Positions 17,312 to 27,100 of a stretch of 49,291 nucleotides of DNA are shown piece after piece (position 1 is the stretch's first letter; each line of letters begins with the position of its first letter). The notes below the pieces were generated by a model, which saw nothing but the letters and a program-made list of their open reading frames with translations, did not search any database and was not told where the DNA came from. The stretch spans positions 1 to 49,291 of the forward strand of contig WQXG01000014.1 in NCBI GenBank assembly GCA_009784975.1, in the 5' to 3' direction. The translations under genes were made by a program, and so were the position numbers. This DNA comes from Treponema sp. GTDB lineage: Bacteria > Spirochaetota > Spirochaetia > Treponematales > Breznakiellaceae.

Positions 17312-17329
17312 TGTGAGACGCATCTCACA
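17312..17329 (-). terminator. Short perfect hairpin after the WD40-caspase gene's far side
   Basis: TGTGAGA (17312-17318) and TCTCACA (17323-17329) form a 7-bp stem with a 4-nt loop, between the end of the WD40-caspase gene (17337) and the start of fmdB. The minus strand after it reads AATTCATTATTTT, only weakly U-rich. It may be a terminator or an operator for fmdB. Confidence 0.45.
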
Positions 17330-17336
17330 GATTTGG

Positions 17337-20300
17337 TTACCTTGTAACCGCAATAACAAAGTCTTCATAATTGCCGTCTTTAACAGTAGATTGCGGATGC
17401 TGTTGCCCATTGGTTAATTCCGGAACTGTTCTTGAAACATACATATCCAAAGCCTTCATCGTTATATTACCGTTGCTGTCAGGAAATGCAGCGCCTCTTA
17501 ACCCTTGCAAAATCGCATAAGTAAAAATACCATGGCGATCCCTGTGGAATTCAAGAGATTCCTGCATTCCTCTTGATGACATAAAAACAACAGTGCTTGG
17601 TTCCATAATCTGCCTGATTAAATGATTGCTGTTTACAACTGACAATCCGCGTGTATTTCCGCCTGCTGCTCCTGCATGACAAGCATCAATGAAGATAAGT
17701 TTTTGTCCCGGTAAATTCCTGACACGCATTATTTCTGTTTGTGAAACAGCGCGTGAACGCTGGATTTGCCCATTTGCAAAAGTTGAATCCGATGAGACAA
17801 AGTAAAATTCCTGATTGGTGTTTGTTATTCCATGTCCCGCCATAAATAATAAAATAATATCATGCTGGCTTGCTCGGCTTAAAAAATCAAATCCATCTAT
17901 AATATTCGCAGCAGTTGGTTTTATTTCTGAATCATCGGTAATGAGCAGACTGTTTACTCTGCCAAAACGCCTTCCTTCCTGCGCTTTAAAAGCATTAACA
18001 ATTTCTCTTGCGTCATTTACAGCGTAGCTTAAATTAGGTATATCGGGAGAATCATATCTGTTAACGCCAACAGAAAGTATCCATAAATTTGGAAGATCCC
18101 ATCTCTGCGTTGTTTGGAAAATAACTTCTACAGTTGCAGTAGCTTCCAAAGAATTATTATTGGTTGCAATTATTTGTATACGGTTAGTTCCAGGTATTAA
18201 TGTTACAGGAAGATTTATTTCCACACGCCGTTGATTGGCTGGAGCCTCAATTCTTTCCGTTCTAATTGTAATTCCTCTGGTTCCCGATGCATTAGAAAGT
18301 TCGTCATTACCTACAAGACGTCCGTTTACTAATACCCTGACATCTCTTATGGGATGTCTTTGATCTTCTACCAATACAGAAAGCTGCGCTTGTGCCGTAT
18401 TTACCTGAGAACCGCTGCTTGGACTGCGTATTGTAATTGACGGCGGCTCGCCTGCTGTTTGAATTGTAGTAGTTACACGAACAGGGTCTGCTCTGCCCTG
18501 TAAACGAGCTTCTACAATCTGTGGTCTGTAAAAAGTTTCTTTGTACTGGTCTATGCCGTAGACATTGTTGCCTACGCGCACGTTGAGGTGTCTGTCGCCG
18601 TTGGGGGAAGCGTTGTAGTAACCGTCGGGGGTTATGACGATCCATTCGCCGTCGGTGAAGGAGATGAATTGGGCGATTTCTCTTCCGGTGGCGGTGTTCC
18701 ATAGGCGTGTTGTGCCGTCGGAGGAACCGGAGAGGATTTGGGTGCCGTTTGTACTAAACGCTACAGAGTTAATATAACTTAAATGCCCAGATAATGTTCT
18801 TATTTCTCTGCCGGTTGATGCATCCCAAAGCTTTATTGTACCATCATAAGAACCGGAAATTATTTGCCTACCATCAGAGCTAAACACTAAAGAACTAACA
18901 TAACCGGTATGCCCAGGTAATATTCCTATTACTCTGCCAGTTGATAAATCATATAGCTTTATTGTTTTATCATCTGAACCGGAAATGATTTGTCTACTGT
19001 CAGGGCTAAACGCTAAAGAGAAAAATTGTCCGGAAAATGTTCTAATTTCTCTGCCGGTTGATGCATCCCAAAGCTTTATATGGTTACTGTATAGATAACT
19101 GGAAATTACTTGTCTGCCGTCAGGACTAAACGCTAAAGAACCAATAAAATCATTATTCCCTGAAAAAGTTCTTATTTCTCTGCCGGTTAATGTATCCCAT
19201 AGTTTAATTGTTTTATCTTCTGAACCGGAAATGATTTGTCTACCGTCAGGACTGAATGCTACAGAACCAACATAACCGGTATGCCCTGAAAAAGTTCTTA
19301 TTACACTTCCCGTTGATAAATCCCAGAGCTTAATAGGTTCACTAAATGAACTGGAAATTACTTGCCTGCCATCAGGACTAAAAGTTTTAAGATGTTCATT
19401 CCCAGAAAAAGTTCTTATTTCTCTGCCTGTTGATAAATCCCAGAACTTAACTGTATACCACGAACTTGAAATGACCTGCCTGCCATCAGAGCTAAATACA
19501 GCAAAGAAAACATCAGATGAATACCCTGAAAAAGTTCTTATTTCTCTGCCGGTTGATGCTTCCCAGAGCTTTATAGTATTACCATAACTGGAAATTACTT
19601 GACTACCGTCAGAGTTAAACATTACAGAGTTAATAAAACCAGAATCCTCATCATCTTCATGCCTTGAAAATGTTCTTATTTCTCTACCTGTTGATAAGTC
19701 CCAGAGTTTAAGTGTTTTACCAGATGAACCGGAAATGATTTGTCTGCCGTTAGGACTGAACACCACAGAGCTCACGCGATCTCCATGTCCGGAAAATGTT
19801 CTTATCTCTCTGCCTGTTGATAAATCCCAGAGCTTAATTGTTTTATCGGATGAACCGGAAAGGATCTGTCTGCCGTCAGGACTGAACGCTACAGAGTTCA
19901 CGACATCTCCATGTCCGGAAAATGTTCTTATCTCTCTGCCTGTTGATAAATCCCAGAGCTTAATTGTTTTATCGTATGAGCCGGAAATGATTTGTTTGCC
20001 GTCAGGACTGAACGCTATAGAGCTTACACCACCTGTATGCTCTAAGTTTCTTATTTCTCTGCTGGTTCCCGCATCCCATATTTTTATTGTTCCACCAAAT
20101 GAACTAGAAATGATTTGTTTGGCGTCAGGGCTAAATGCTACAGAGCCTACACCACCTGTATGCCCTATGGTTTTTATTTCTCTGCCAGTTGTTACATCCC
20201 AGATCTTTATTGTTTCATCATATGAACCGGAAATGACTTGCCTGCCGTCAGGGCTAAATGCAATACAAAAAACATTACTGCTATGCCCAGAAAAAGTTCT

Positions 20301-20507
20301 TATTTCCCTGCCTGTTGCAACATTCCATAATTTAATAGTAGAATCTCCTGCTCCAGAAACAACGTGTCTTCCATCTGGGCTAAATGCCACAGAATAAACT
20401 TCACTTGTATGCCCCAACTGCGGAAACACCGCCACATCCTGCGCGACAACATTAAAAGCAAAAACACTAAAAACCAACCCCGCCAAAATTACGCGCAACT
20501 TTTTCAT
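17337..20507 (-). CDS. Exported protein with 14 WD40 repeats and caspase-like (C14) peptidase domain
   Basis: From the ATG at 20507, which has the ribosome site GGAG, the protein has 1056 residues. It has a signal peptide (MKKLRVILAGLVFSVFAFNV, cleaved near VVAQ) and fourteen WD40 repeats to about residue 610, enough for two seven-bladed propellers; most repeats share SPDGRQIISGS and IKLWDLSTGREIRTFSGH. A bacterial linker follows (DGEWIVITPDGYYNASP), then an Ig-like module (about 690-795), and the caspase-like domain (808-1056) with His892 in MAGHG and Cys943 in FIDACHAG. Both catalytic residues are intact. The propellers probably bind a protein or ligand that controls the protease in the periplasm or outside. 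Neighbouring repeat units are so alike that recombination should change their number. Confidence 0.93.
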   Translation of the reverse strand: MKKLRVILAGLVFSVFAFNVVAQDVAVFPQLGHTSEVYSVAFSPDGRHVVSGAGDSTIKLWNVATGREIRTFSGHSSNVFCIAFSPDGRQVISGSYDETIKIWDVTTGREIKTIGHTGGVGSVAFSPDAKQIISSSFGGTIKIWDAGTSREIRNLEHTGGVSSIAFSPDGKQIISGSYDKTIKLWDLSTGREIRTFSGHGDVVNSVAFSPDGRQILSGSSDKTIKLWDLSTGREIRTFSGHGDRVSSVVFSPNGRQIISGSSGKTLKLWDLSTGREIRTFSRHEDDEDSGFINSVMFNSDGSQVISSYGNTIKLWEASTGREIRTFSGYSSDVFFAVFSSDGRQVISSSWYTVKFWDLSTGREIRTFSGNEHLKTFSPDGRQVISSSFSEPIKLWDLSTGSVIRTFSGHTGYVGSVAFSPDGRQIISGSEDKTIKLWDTLTGREIRTFSGNNDFIGSLAFSPDGRQVISSYLYSNHIKLWDASTGREIRTFSGQFFSLAFSPDSRQIISGSDDKTIKLYDLSTGRVIGILPGHTGYVSSLVFSSDGRQIISGSYDGTIKLWDASTGREIRTLSGHLSYINSVAFSTNGTQILSGSSDGTTRLWNTATGREIAQFISFTDGEWIVITPDGYYNASPNGDRHLNVRVGNNVYGIDQYKETFYRPQIVEARLQGRADPVRVTTTIQTAGEPPSITIRSPSSGSQVNTAQAQLSVLVEDQRHPIRDVRVLVNGRLVGNDELSNASGTRGITIRTERIEAPANQRRVEINLPVTLIPGTNRIQIIATNNNSLEATATVEVIFQTTQRWDLPNLWILSVGVNRYDSPDIPNLSYAVNDAREIVNAFKAQEGRRFGRVNSLLITDDSEIKPTAANIIDGFDFLSRASQHDIILLFMAGHGITNTNQEFYFVSSDSTFANGQIQRSRAVSQTEIMRVRNLPGQKLIFIDACHAGAAGGNTRGLSVVNSNHLIRQIMEPSTVVFMSSRGMQESLEFHRDRHGIFTYAILQGLRGAAFPDSNGNITMKALDMYVSRTVPELTNGQQHPQSTVKDGNYEDFVIAVTR

Positions 20508-20543
20508 ATAATCAAACTCCTTATTAAAACAATCTGGTATAAA

Positions 20544-20574
20544 ACTCTGTGTTACTCTGTGTCCTCTGTGGTTA
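20544..20574. repeat. Dispersed CACAGAG-type repeat
   Basis: Three CTCTGTG units (minus strand CACAGAG) in 31 bp lie between the YhcG-like gene and the WD40-caspase gene. The arrangement resembles the GC-richer CGCAGAGG / GACGCGGAG repeats at 24073-24115 and 38890-39690, and probably belongs to the same loose family. In the frame that extends the WD40 gene upstream it reads NHRGHRVTQS, an artefact rather than protein. Confidence 0.6.
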
Positions 20575-20578
20575 ATAA

Positions 20579-21676
20579 TCAATCTTCAATATCATCCTTA
20601 ACATCATAAAAATAATCTATCTGCCTTTGGCTTACGCTATCTGGATAATTTCGACGGCGTTCAAGGCGTTCTTTCGCTTCGATCATAATCGATTTTATCT
20701 TTTCCTCAAGCAGCTCTTTGGGCGGAAGTTCCGTCCAGTATTCCGCAACAGCTATGCCGAATTTGTCCAGTTCCATAAGTTCAATTTGGTTTCGGCTTGC
20801 TTTTGTGCATAGAATAAGTCCAATCGGCTCGTTTTCATCCGGCTTGCGTTCGTATCGATTCAGCCATTTAAGATAAAATTGCATCTGCCCTATGTACTCC
20901 GGCATAAATTTGCCGATTTTTAATTCGATTACCACAAGTCTTTTTAAAACACGGTGGTAAAAGACTAAATCGGCGGTATAGTCATCGCCGTCCATCGTCA
21001 TTCGTTTTTGCCTTTCTACAAACGCAAAGCCATGGCCAAATTCCAGGATAAACGCCTCAAGCTCTTTTAGTATTGCTTTTTCCAGATCGGCTTCCAGGAA
21101 GTTTTCTTTTAACCCCAAAGTGTCCAGTAAATACGGGTCTTTAAACACGTTAAACGGCACAATGGAGTCTTCTTTTAATTGAGAATTTGCGATTTCTTGA
21201 CGCTCATAAGCTTTACGGGCGATTTGCCGGCGTAATTCTTTTGTTCCAAGATGGCGTTTTGCAACTTCATTTATATAATAAAGCCGCGCATCATCAGATT
21301 TTAGTGGCAATATTTCAATAAAATGCGACCAGCTCAATTGTGGCGCCAGCTCCGTCACAATTGTTAAATTATTGAATTTTTCAGCAAATCTTACCATTCT
21401 GCGAATATTGTGAATATCGAACTGTTTTCCGTATTTTTTCATCAATTGTGACGACAGCGTTGTCACAATTTGCTTGCCGTAATCAGCTCGTTTCCCATCG
21501 AGTACATTATGAATGATAAAATGCCCAATTTCCCAAAACATCAATGTAACTTCCTGATTCGCGTATGACCCGGCTCTCGCCTTGCGGTTTTCGATTATTG
21601 CGGAAACACGCGAGAACAGCAGATTTTCGTCAATATTTGGCGTTGTTAATTCTAGTTCTTGTTTTTTCTTAGCCAT
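20579..21676 (-). CDS. YhcG/DUF1016-type PD-(D/E)xK nuclease-fold protein
   Basis: This 365-residue protein (ATG at 21676, ribosome site GGAGG 10 nt upstream) has the N-terminal DUF1016 winged-helix half (EVTLMFWEIGHFI, LSWSHFIEILPLK) and a C-terminal nuclease half. The active-site line is DYTADLVFYH followed by VVIELKIG, the D...ExK pattern, and then QMQFYLKWL. These proteins are linked with mobile elements and DNA processing, but the biochemistry is poorly known. It lies 15 bp after the papain-like gene and 71 bp before the WD40-caspase gene. It has no signal peptide, unlike both neighbours. Confidence 0.9.
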   Translation of the reverse strand: MAKKKQELELTTPNIDENLLFSRVSAIIENRKARAGSYANQEVTLMFWEIGHFIIHNVLDGKRADYGKQIVTTLSSQLMKKYGKQFDIHNIRRMVRFAEKFNNLTIVTELAPQLSWSHFIEILPLKSDDARLYYINEVAKRHLGTKELRRQIARKAYERQEIANSQLKEDSIVPFNVFKDPYLLDTLGLKENFLEADLEKAILKELEAFILEFGHGFAFVERQKRMTMDGDDYTADLVFYHRVLKRLVVIELKIGKFMPEYIGQMQFYLKWLNRYERKPDENEPIGLILCTKASRNQIELMELDKFGIAVAEYWTELPPKELLEEKIKSIMIEAKERLERRRNYPDSVSQRQIDYFYDVKDDIED

Positions 21677-21693
21677 CAATATCCATCCTCCCC

Positions 21694-23163
21694 CTAATGA
21701 TGCTCAATCGCCAAAAGCAATCCAAACACCGCGTTTGCGTTAGTGGATTGCGCGGTATACGCGATGCGGTCTCGTTCGTATCTTGCGGTGTGGGGGCGAA
21801 TATAGTTAAACCCAACCGCATGCTCCACCCTTTGCGCGAAGTTTCCGCGCTCGCTCATAAAACGCCGCGCAATAGCGTCTATGTCAAGCGGCTGTTTGGA
21901 AAAAAGAACTACAAGATAATCGGTTCCGGGTTTGTCGTCTAATTCCAGCCAGTCAATTTCACCCGGGCGGTCGGGCGGGAAGGCGAAAGTATTATCGCGG
22001 TAATCCAAAACAGCAAGAACGCCGTCCGGCGGGAAAATGCGGACAAACGAATGCGCGTCGGCGGCGAAGGCGTATAAATAAGCGGGTTTGTCGCATTTCA
22101 TAATGTAACGGAACAATGTGCCGGACGGATGCGATGTTTTAGTTTTGTAGTAACCCGCGCTAACAAACTCAACGTCCATCTTGCGGTTGCGATCCCGCAT
22201 TTCAATTTCTACAGAGCCGGAAAATTCCGCCATTATCTGGTGGGACATAAGATCTTCTATAATTTCGTATGCTTCATATACAAATCTTGCAAAGTCATTA
22301 TATGTAATCCAGATATAACCATTATTGCCCCAGTCCGCCCCCCAACTGTTCTGGACTTCAAACGCGCCGCCGTATTTATCATCATCATAACCGACCACAA
22401 CCATTGCATGTCCGCCGTGTCTATCATGTGGACTTTCATGGGGCTGCCATATATCACCTCTATAACCAGCCATTTCAAATGAATCAGGGGTGTTCATAGC
22501 GATAATTACTGGCTTTTGTTCAGCCAGGCTTCTTTTAACAGGAGGAACCCTATCATTTATTGCCCCAGGAACACCATAAGAATTTATAAAAAGCCTTACA
22601 TAATCTGCAATAGGGTACCTTTGTTGGTTTTCATAAGCTGAAATTAATATTAATGGAAAATCATTATTCCTTTCAAATGCTGGCCTTCTTACAGCTCCAT
22701 GCGTCTTAATATAATCAATAACACGAGAAGTAGGTGCGCCTTGGCGATTTATACTCTTTAGATAATCTAGAAGACCAATAATTGTTCCACCCTGGCGGTA
22801 TGTCGGGATACGGTTATCCAGTGAATAAAAACCTAAATATGTTTGATAAGGGGAAAATGCATTATCTGAACTTTGCCTTTGGTCAATACGGTTTAAAGCG
22901 ATAGATTCAGAAATTGTCCGGGCAGCAAAAGCAACCGCCCAACCTGTGCAAGTGCCATAAGCTCCTTGATTTTCAGGAATGGGGCTGAATTGTTTGAGTG
23001 ATACAGAACGCGGAAGCGGAGTTAAGCTACGGGTCGCCGCTCTTTGCGGTACTCTGGCATAGCTTTCCGAATCAAGAATAGCGCCTCTTGAAAAAGCTTG
23101 GGAAAACAGAGATATCGAGCTTGACAGAAAGAGAACGATAAAAAGAAACTTTTTAGCCATCAT
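21694..23163 (-). CDS. Exported papain-like (C1A) cysteine protease with DUF4384-like C-terminus
   Basis: This 489-residue protein has a signal peptide (residues 1-22, cleaved near SLFSQ). The papain fold spans about 55-305, with Gln66 and Cys72 in NQGAYGTCTGWA, His252 in GGHAMVVVGYDD and Asn272 in VQNSWGADWG, so the full catalytic set is present. The C-terminal part (about 330-430) resembles DUF4384, with PAYLYAFAADAHSFVRIFPP and YLVVLFSKQPLD. Such domains often pair with caspase-like or Ser/Thr-kinase proteins in bacteria. It is first in a run with the YhcG-like gene and the WD40-caspase gene. The ribosome site GAGG lies a few bases before the start. Confidence 0.92.
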   Translation of the reverse strand: MMAKKFLFIVLFLSSSISLFSQAFSRGAILDSESYARVPQRAATRSLTPLPRSVSLKQFSPIPENQGAYGTCTGWAVAFAARTISESIALNRIDQRQSSDNAFSPYQTYLGFYSLDNRIPTYRQGGTIIGLLDYLKSINRQGAPTSRVIDYIKTHGAVRRPAFERNNDFPLILISAYENQQRYPIADYVRLFINSYGVPGAINDRVPPVKRSLAEQKPVIIAMNTPDSFEMAGYRGDIWQPHESPHDRHGGHAMVVVGYDDDKYGGAFEVQNSWGADWGNNGYIWITYNDFARFVYEAYEIIEDLMSHQIMAEFSGSVEIEMRDRNRKMDVEFVSAGYYKTKTSHPSGTLFRYIMKCDKPAYLYAFAADAHSFVRIFPPDGVLAVLDYRDNTFAFPPDRPGEIDWLELDDKPGTDYLVVLFSKQPLDIDAIARRFMSERGNFAQRVEHAVGFNYIRPHTARYERDRIAYTAQSTNANAVFGLLLAIEHH

Positions 23164-23226
23164 TTGTCCTCAATTTTGATATTCTTTATCATACAATGAA
23201 GAATGTCTTGGGATCAAGGGGCAAGG

Positions 23227-24165
23227 TTAGTTTGCAGACGTGGATAAAAGAGTGTTAAAAAGGAACAAAAGTTCCTCTTCGCTTAAGGGAGCGGTTTTTA
23301 TATCAACATTACGTCCGCTGTGAACAGGCGGATTGGCGAGAAAAAGGGAAGCAATAATATTATTGGCTGCAAAACCGCCAGCCATTCTAAGGATAGCCGC
23401 CATGCCAAAACCCAAAGAAGCATTTTCAAACTGGAGTCTTATTATTGCTTCGTACAACCCCGGGCTGTAATTTTCTCCGGCAGGAAAAATATTTATAAAA
23501 AGTTTTTGAACGGGAAATCCCGGAAGACCTGCTTCATTTAATATCTTATCAATTACAGGAGCGGGATTTTCCAGCCAGCACGAAAGAGGCGCGTTCCGGC
23601 GAAAAGCATTAAAGTCTTCGGGGATTTGCGCTCCGGCTGCAAGCGGATCTGCCGGAACGTCATTTAACGAGATGGCAGCAAAAGCCTGCCTGGAAGACAT
23701 CGATATTGAAAGCTTGTTTGAATACCAGAAAGATTTACCTGATGCGGTTCGCTTTTTTTTCCAGTTTTTATCAAATGTAAACGCCAGTCCTGAAATACCC
23801 GGATATTTTCCCCATGCCGCAAGCTGAAAACGCTGCCCGCTCTCCTGCGGAAACATTGCAGCGGCAGCAAAATCCGTTCTGTCGAGCATTTGCTTTGCCT
23901 GCCTGTTATTCAATTCTTCGATAGGCAGCAAGTTTAGGATGGGACGCGCTTCTTTTACATTGGCAAAAATATAAACAGATGCGCCTGTGCCAAGGGGCAG
24001 GGTATCTTTTTCTAAGACAATTTCTGGTGCGGACTTGCAGGAGAGGAGGAGAAGAAGAAGATGGAAAAACATCACGCAGAGGCGCAGAGACGCGGAGGAC
24101 GCGGAGAGGATTCTGGGGTTATTGTTTGAAAGTTTAGCGCTACCTACCGGGGGTTTTTTTTTCAC
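23227..24165 (-). CDS. Lipoprotein, unknown function, with repeat-derived N-terminus
   Basis: This 312-residue protein has a hydrophobic run ending in the lipobox LLSC (Cys about residue 43) and a globular remainder with no recognised family. The long start is GTG at 24165, 4 bp after the ileS stop and with AGGAAA upstream, but residues about 16-31 (RILSASSASLRLCV) are the translation of a dispersed GC-rich repeat. The other choice is ATG at 24072, giving 281 residues and MFFHLLLLLLSC as a short signal peptide with no visible ribosome site. I give the longer form because its translation signals are better; the repeat then lies in the n-region of the signal peptide. Confidence 0.65.
   Translation of the reverse strand: MKKKPPVGSAKLSNNNPRILSASSASLRLCVMFFHLLLLLLSCKSAPEIVLEKDTLPLGTGASVYIFANVKEARPILNLLPIEELNNRQAKQMLDRTDFAAAAMFPQESGQRFQLAAWGKYPGISGLAFTFDKNWKKKRTASGKSFWYSNKLSISMSSRQAFAAISLNDVPADPLAAGAQIPEDFNAFRRNAPLSCWLENPAPVIDKILNEAGLPGFPVQKLFINIFPAGENYSPGLYEAIIRLQFENASLGFGMAAILRMAGGFAANNIIASLFLANPPVHSGRNVDIKTAPLSEEELLFLFNTLLSTSAN
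24073..24115. repeat. Dispersed GC-rich repeat (CGCAGAGGCGCAGAGACGCGG type)
   Basis: About 40 bp are made from units CGCAGAGG, CGCAGAGACG and CGGAGGACGCGGAGAG. The same pattern occurs at 38893-38930, 38978-39010, 39525-39560 and 39640-39690, and in weak form at 45282-45296. Here it lies in frame inside the 5' end of a lipoprotein gene, directly before its alternative ATG. Confidence 0.8.
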
Positions 24166-24169
24166 AAAA

Positions 24170-27100
24170 CTATTTCCTTTTCTGAATCTTTACTTGCCAT
24201 GTGTCTTCGCCTGCTTCTATTGGGATTTGGTTGTCTGTTTTTAGCCACTCGGTTTTTGATGCAAGTGTTTCCGCTGCCGCAGTTTCGCCGAAGCGATCCC
24301 ATGCTTCTTTAAGCGAGTCTGTGCCGTGTATGGATAACTCGATCCGGTCTGTAACAGACAAACCCATTTCTTTGCGGGCATTTTGTATACCGCGTATTAA
24401 ATCACGAATATCGCCTTCCATGGAAAGTTCGCGGGTAATTTCCGTATCAAGACCGACTGTAAGAGTACCTTCGTTAAGAACACGCAAGTTTGCTTTTTCT
24501 ATGCGCCGTATATCAAGTTTTTCTGCAGTAATTTCCAGAGAGCGCGTTCCGCCGTTTTCGCCGGGAATATCTATCGAAAGAGACGAGCCTTCGATTACGC
24601 TTTGTATTTCTGCGGATTTAAGCGCTTCTATGCAGGCTGCGGCAGCTTTCATATCCTTGCCGAGCTCCTTGCCCAAAATACGGAAGTTTGCTTTTACTTC
24701 GTATTCTACAAGATCTTCTTCGTTATCGGAAAAAATTACCTCTTTAACATTCAGCTCTTCGCGGATAATATCCGCCATTTCTATAAGCGAATTTTTCTCA
24801 TCCTGATTTCGCGTAACAAGTTCCGCCTTGCGCAAAGGCTGGCGCATTTTAAGATTGTACTGTGAACGAAGCGAACGTCCTATTGATACTGCGGACATAA
24901 CCGCCGCCATGCGGAACTCAAGTGATTTATCACGTCTTTTTTCGTCAGGAATGGGGTAATCGGCAAGATGCACAGATTCGGGATCATCCGGCAATCTAAG
25001 ATTTTGCCAGATTGCATCGGCAGTAAACGGCATAAACGGAGCGGCAATTGTAATCAGTGTTTTAAGCGCTTCATAGAGAGTACCGTAAGCTTCAAGTTTA
25101 TCGCTGTCTTGTTCGCTCCTCCAGAAACGGCGGCGGGAACGGCGAATGTACCAGTTGTTGAGCAAATCAATAAAGCGCAGGATAGGATCGACCGCGCGGC
25201 TAAGATCATAAGCTTCAAGAGCGGCGCCGGCTTTTTCTACAAGGGTTTGCACTTCCGACAATATCCATTGATCCAGCAGATTAACAGGTTTTTCCGGCGC
25301 GCCTGATGCCGTAATTTTATCAATGTTGGCATAAGTAACAAAAAAACTGTATGCATTCCACAGCGGGATGATAATGCTTTTCATTACTTCACGCACACCG
25401 TCATCGCTGTAGCGAAGATCATCCGCTTTTACAACTGCCGAATGCACCAGAAAAAGACGCAGTGCATCAGCGCCGAACGCATTGATCACTTCGTTGGGAT
25501 CTGTGTAGTTGCGAAGGCTCTTGCTCATTTTTTTTCCGTCTGTGGCGAGCACAAGTCCGTTTACTATGCAGTTTTTAAAAGCAGGTTTTTTAAACAACGC
25601 CGCCGCAAGAACAGTGAGTGTGTAAAACCATCCGCGTGTCTGATCCAGCCCTTCGCTGATAAAATCCGAAGGAAAGTGATTATCAAAAAATTCCTTGTTT
25701 TCAAAAGGATAGTGATTCTGCGCATAGGGCATTGCGCCGGATTCAAACCAGCAGTCCAGAACTTCGGGTATACGATTCATTGTTAAACCGCATTTGCAGG
25801 GAATGGTAATTTCGTCTACAAAATGTTTATGCAAATCTTCCGGGTATACGCCGGAAAGTTCTTTTAATTCCGCGCGGCTGCCGACGCAAATTATTTTGCC
25901 GCATTCGCAGCGCCAGATTGGAAGAGGATTGCCCCAAAAACGGCTTCGGCTGATTGCCCAGTCGCGTGCGCCTTCCAGCCATTTGCCAAATCTTCCTTCC
26001 TTGATATGTTCAGGCACCCAGTAAATCTGACTGTTTGCTTCCAGCAAATCTTCTTTGATTTTTTCCACGCTTACAAACCATGAACCTACAGCGCGGTAGA
26101 TGAGCGGACTGGAACATCTCCAGCAATGGGGATATGAGTGAAGAAGCTGATCTCTTTTAAAAAGTTTTCCCTCTTCTTTAAGTTTTTCTATAATCGCCTT
26201 ATCTGCGTCTTTAACAAATTGTCCCGCAAAATCAGTAACTTCAGAAGTGAACTTACATTCGGCATCTACAGGACAAATTACCGGTATGCCGGTTCCTTTG
26301 AGTACCCGCGCATCGTCCTCACCAAAACCCGGCGCAGTATGCACGATGCCCGTACCATCCTGAGTAGTAACAAAGTCGCCCAGAAAGGTGCGGAATGCTC
26401 CGGGTGTATCTTTAAAATACGGCAGAAGCGGTTCGTATTTGATACCTGCAAGATCGCTGCCTTTTTTGCTCCAAATAATATTGTCGGGATCTCCCGCGTC
26501 GCTTTCACTTTTATAAAATGCGGAAAGACGCTCCTTTGCAAGTATGTAATAATTGGAATTTTCTTCGATTAAAACATAATCTATATCCGCGCCCAATGTT
26601 AACGCAAGATTAGAAGGCAGCGTCCAGGGAGTTGTCGTCCACGCAAGCAGATATGTATTGGGAGGAACTATTTTCTCTGCGCTGTCTACTCTAAACTTTA
26701 CGGTAATTGCCGGATCGTGAACATCTTTATATCCGCCCAAATTAAGCTCATGGTTGGAAAGCACTGTAGCGCATCTTGGGCAGTAGGGAAGAATATAGTG
26801 ACCTTCGTAGAGCAGCCCTTTTTCCCAAAGAGATTTCATTACCCACCAGATTGTTTCCATGTAGCCGGGCTCCATGGTTTTGTAATCGTTGTCAAAGTCT
26901 ACCCATCTGCCGAGCCGGGTGATGGTTTGCCGCCATTCTTTCACATAACGTAAAACAGAAGCGCGGCAGGCTTCGTTAAAATTGGCAATGCCGTATTCTT
27001 CGATTGCAGTTTTTGATGTAAGACCCAATTCCTTTTCTATAAGGTTTTCTACGGGGAGCCCGTGGCAATCCCAGCCGAAACGGCGTTCAACTTTTTTGCC

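Noticed and set aside
19735..20397. Long plus-strand open frame of 220 codons
   Set aside because: It is the antisense of the WD40 repeats; the periodic protein is a mirror of the repeat DNA, with no ribosome site or promoter.
24201..24806. Plus-strand open frame of 201 codons rich in Ser and Arg
   Set aside because: It lies wholly antisense to the certain ileS gene, with shadow composition and no family similarity.
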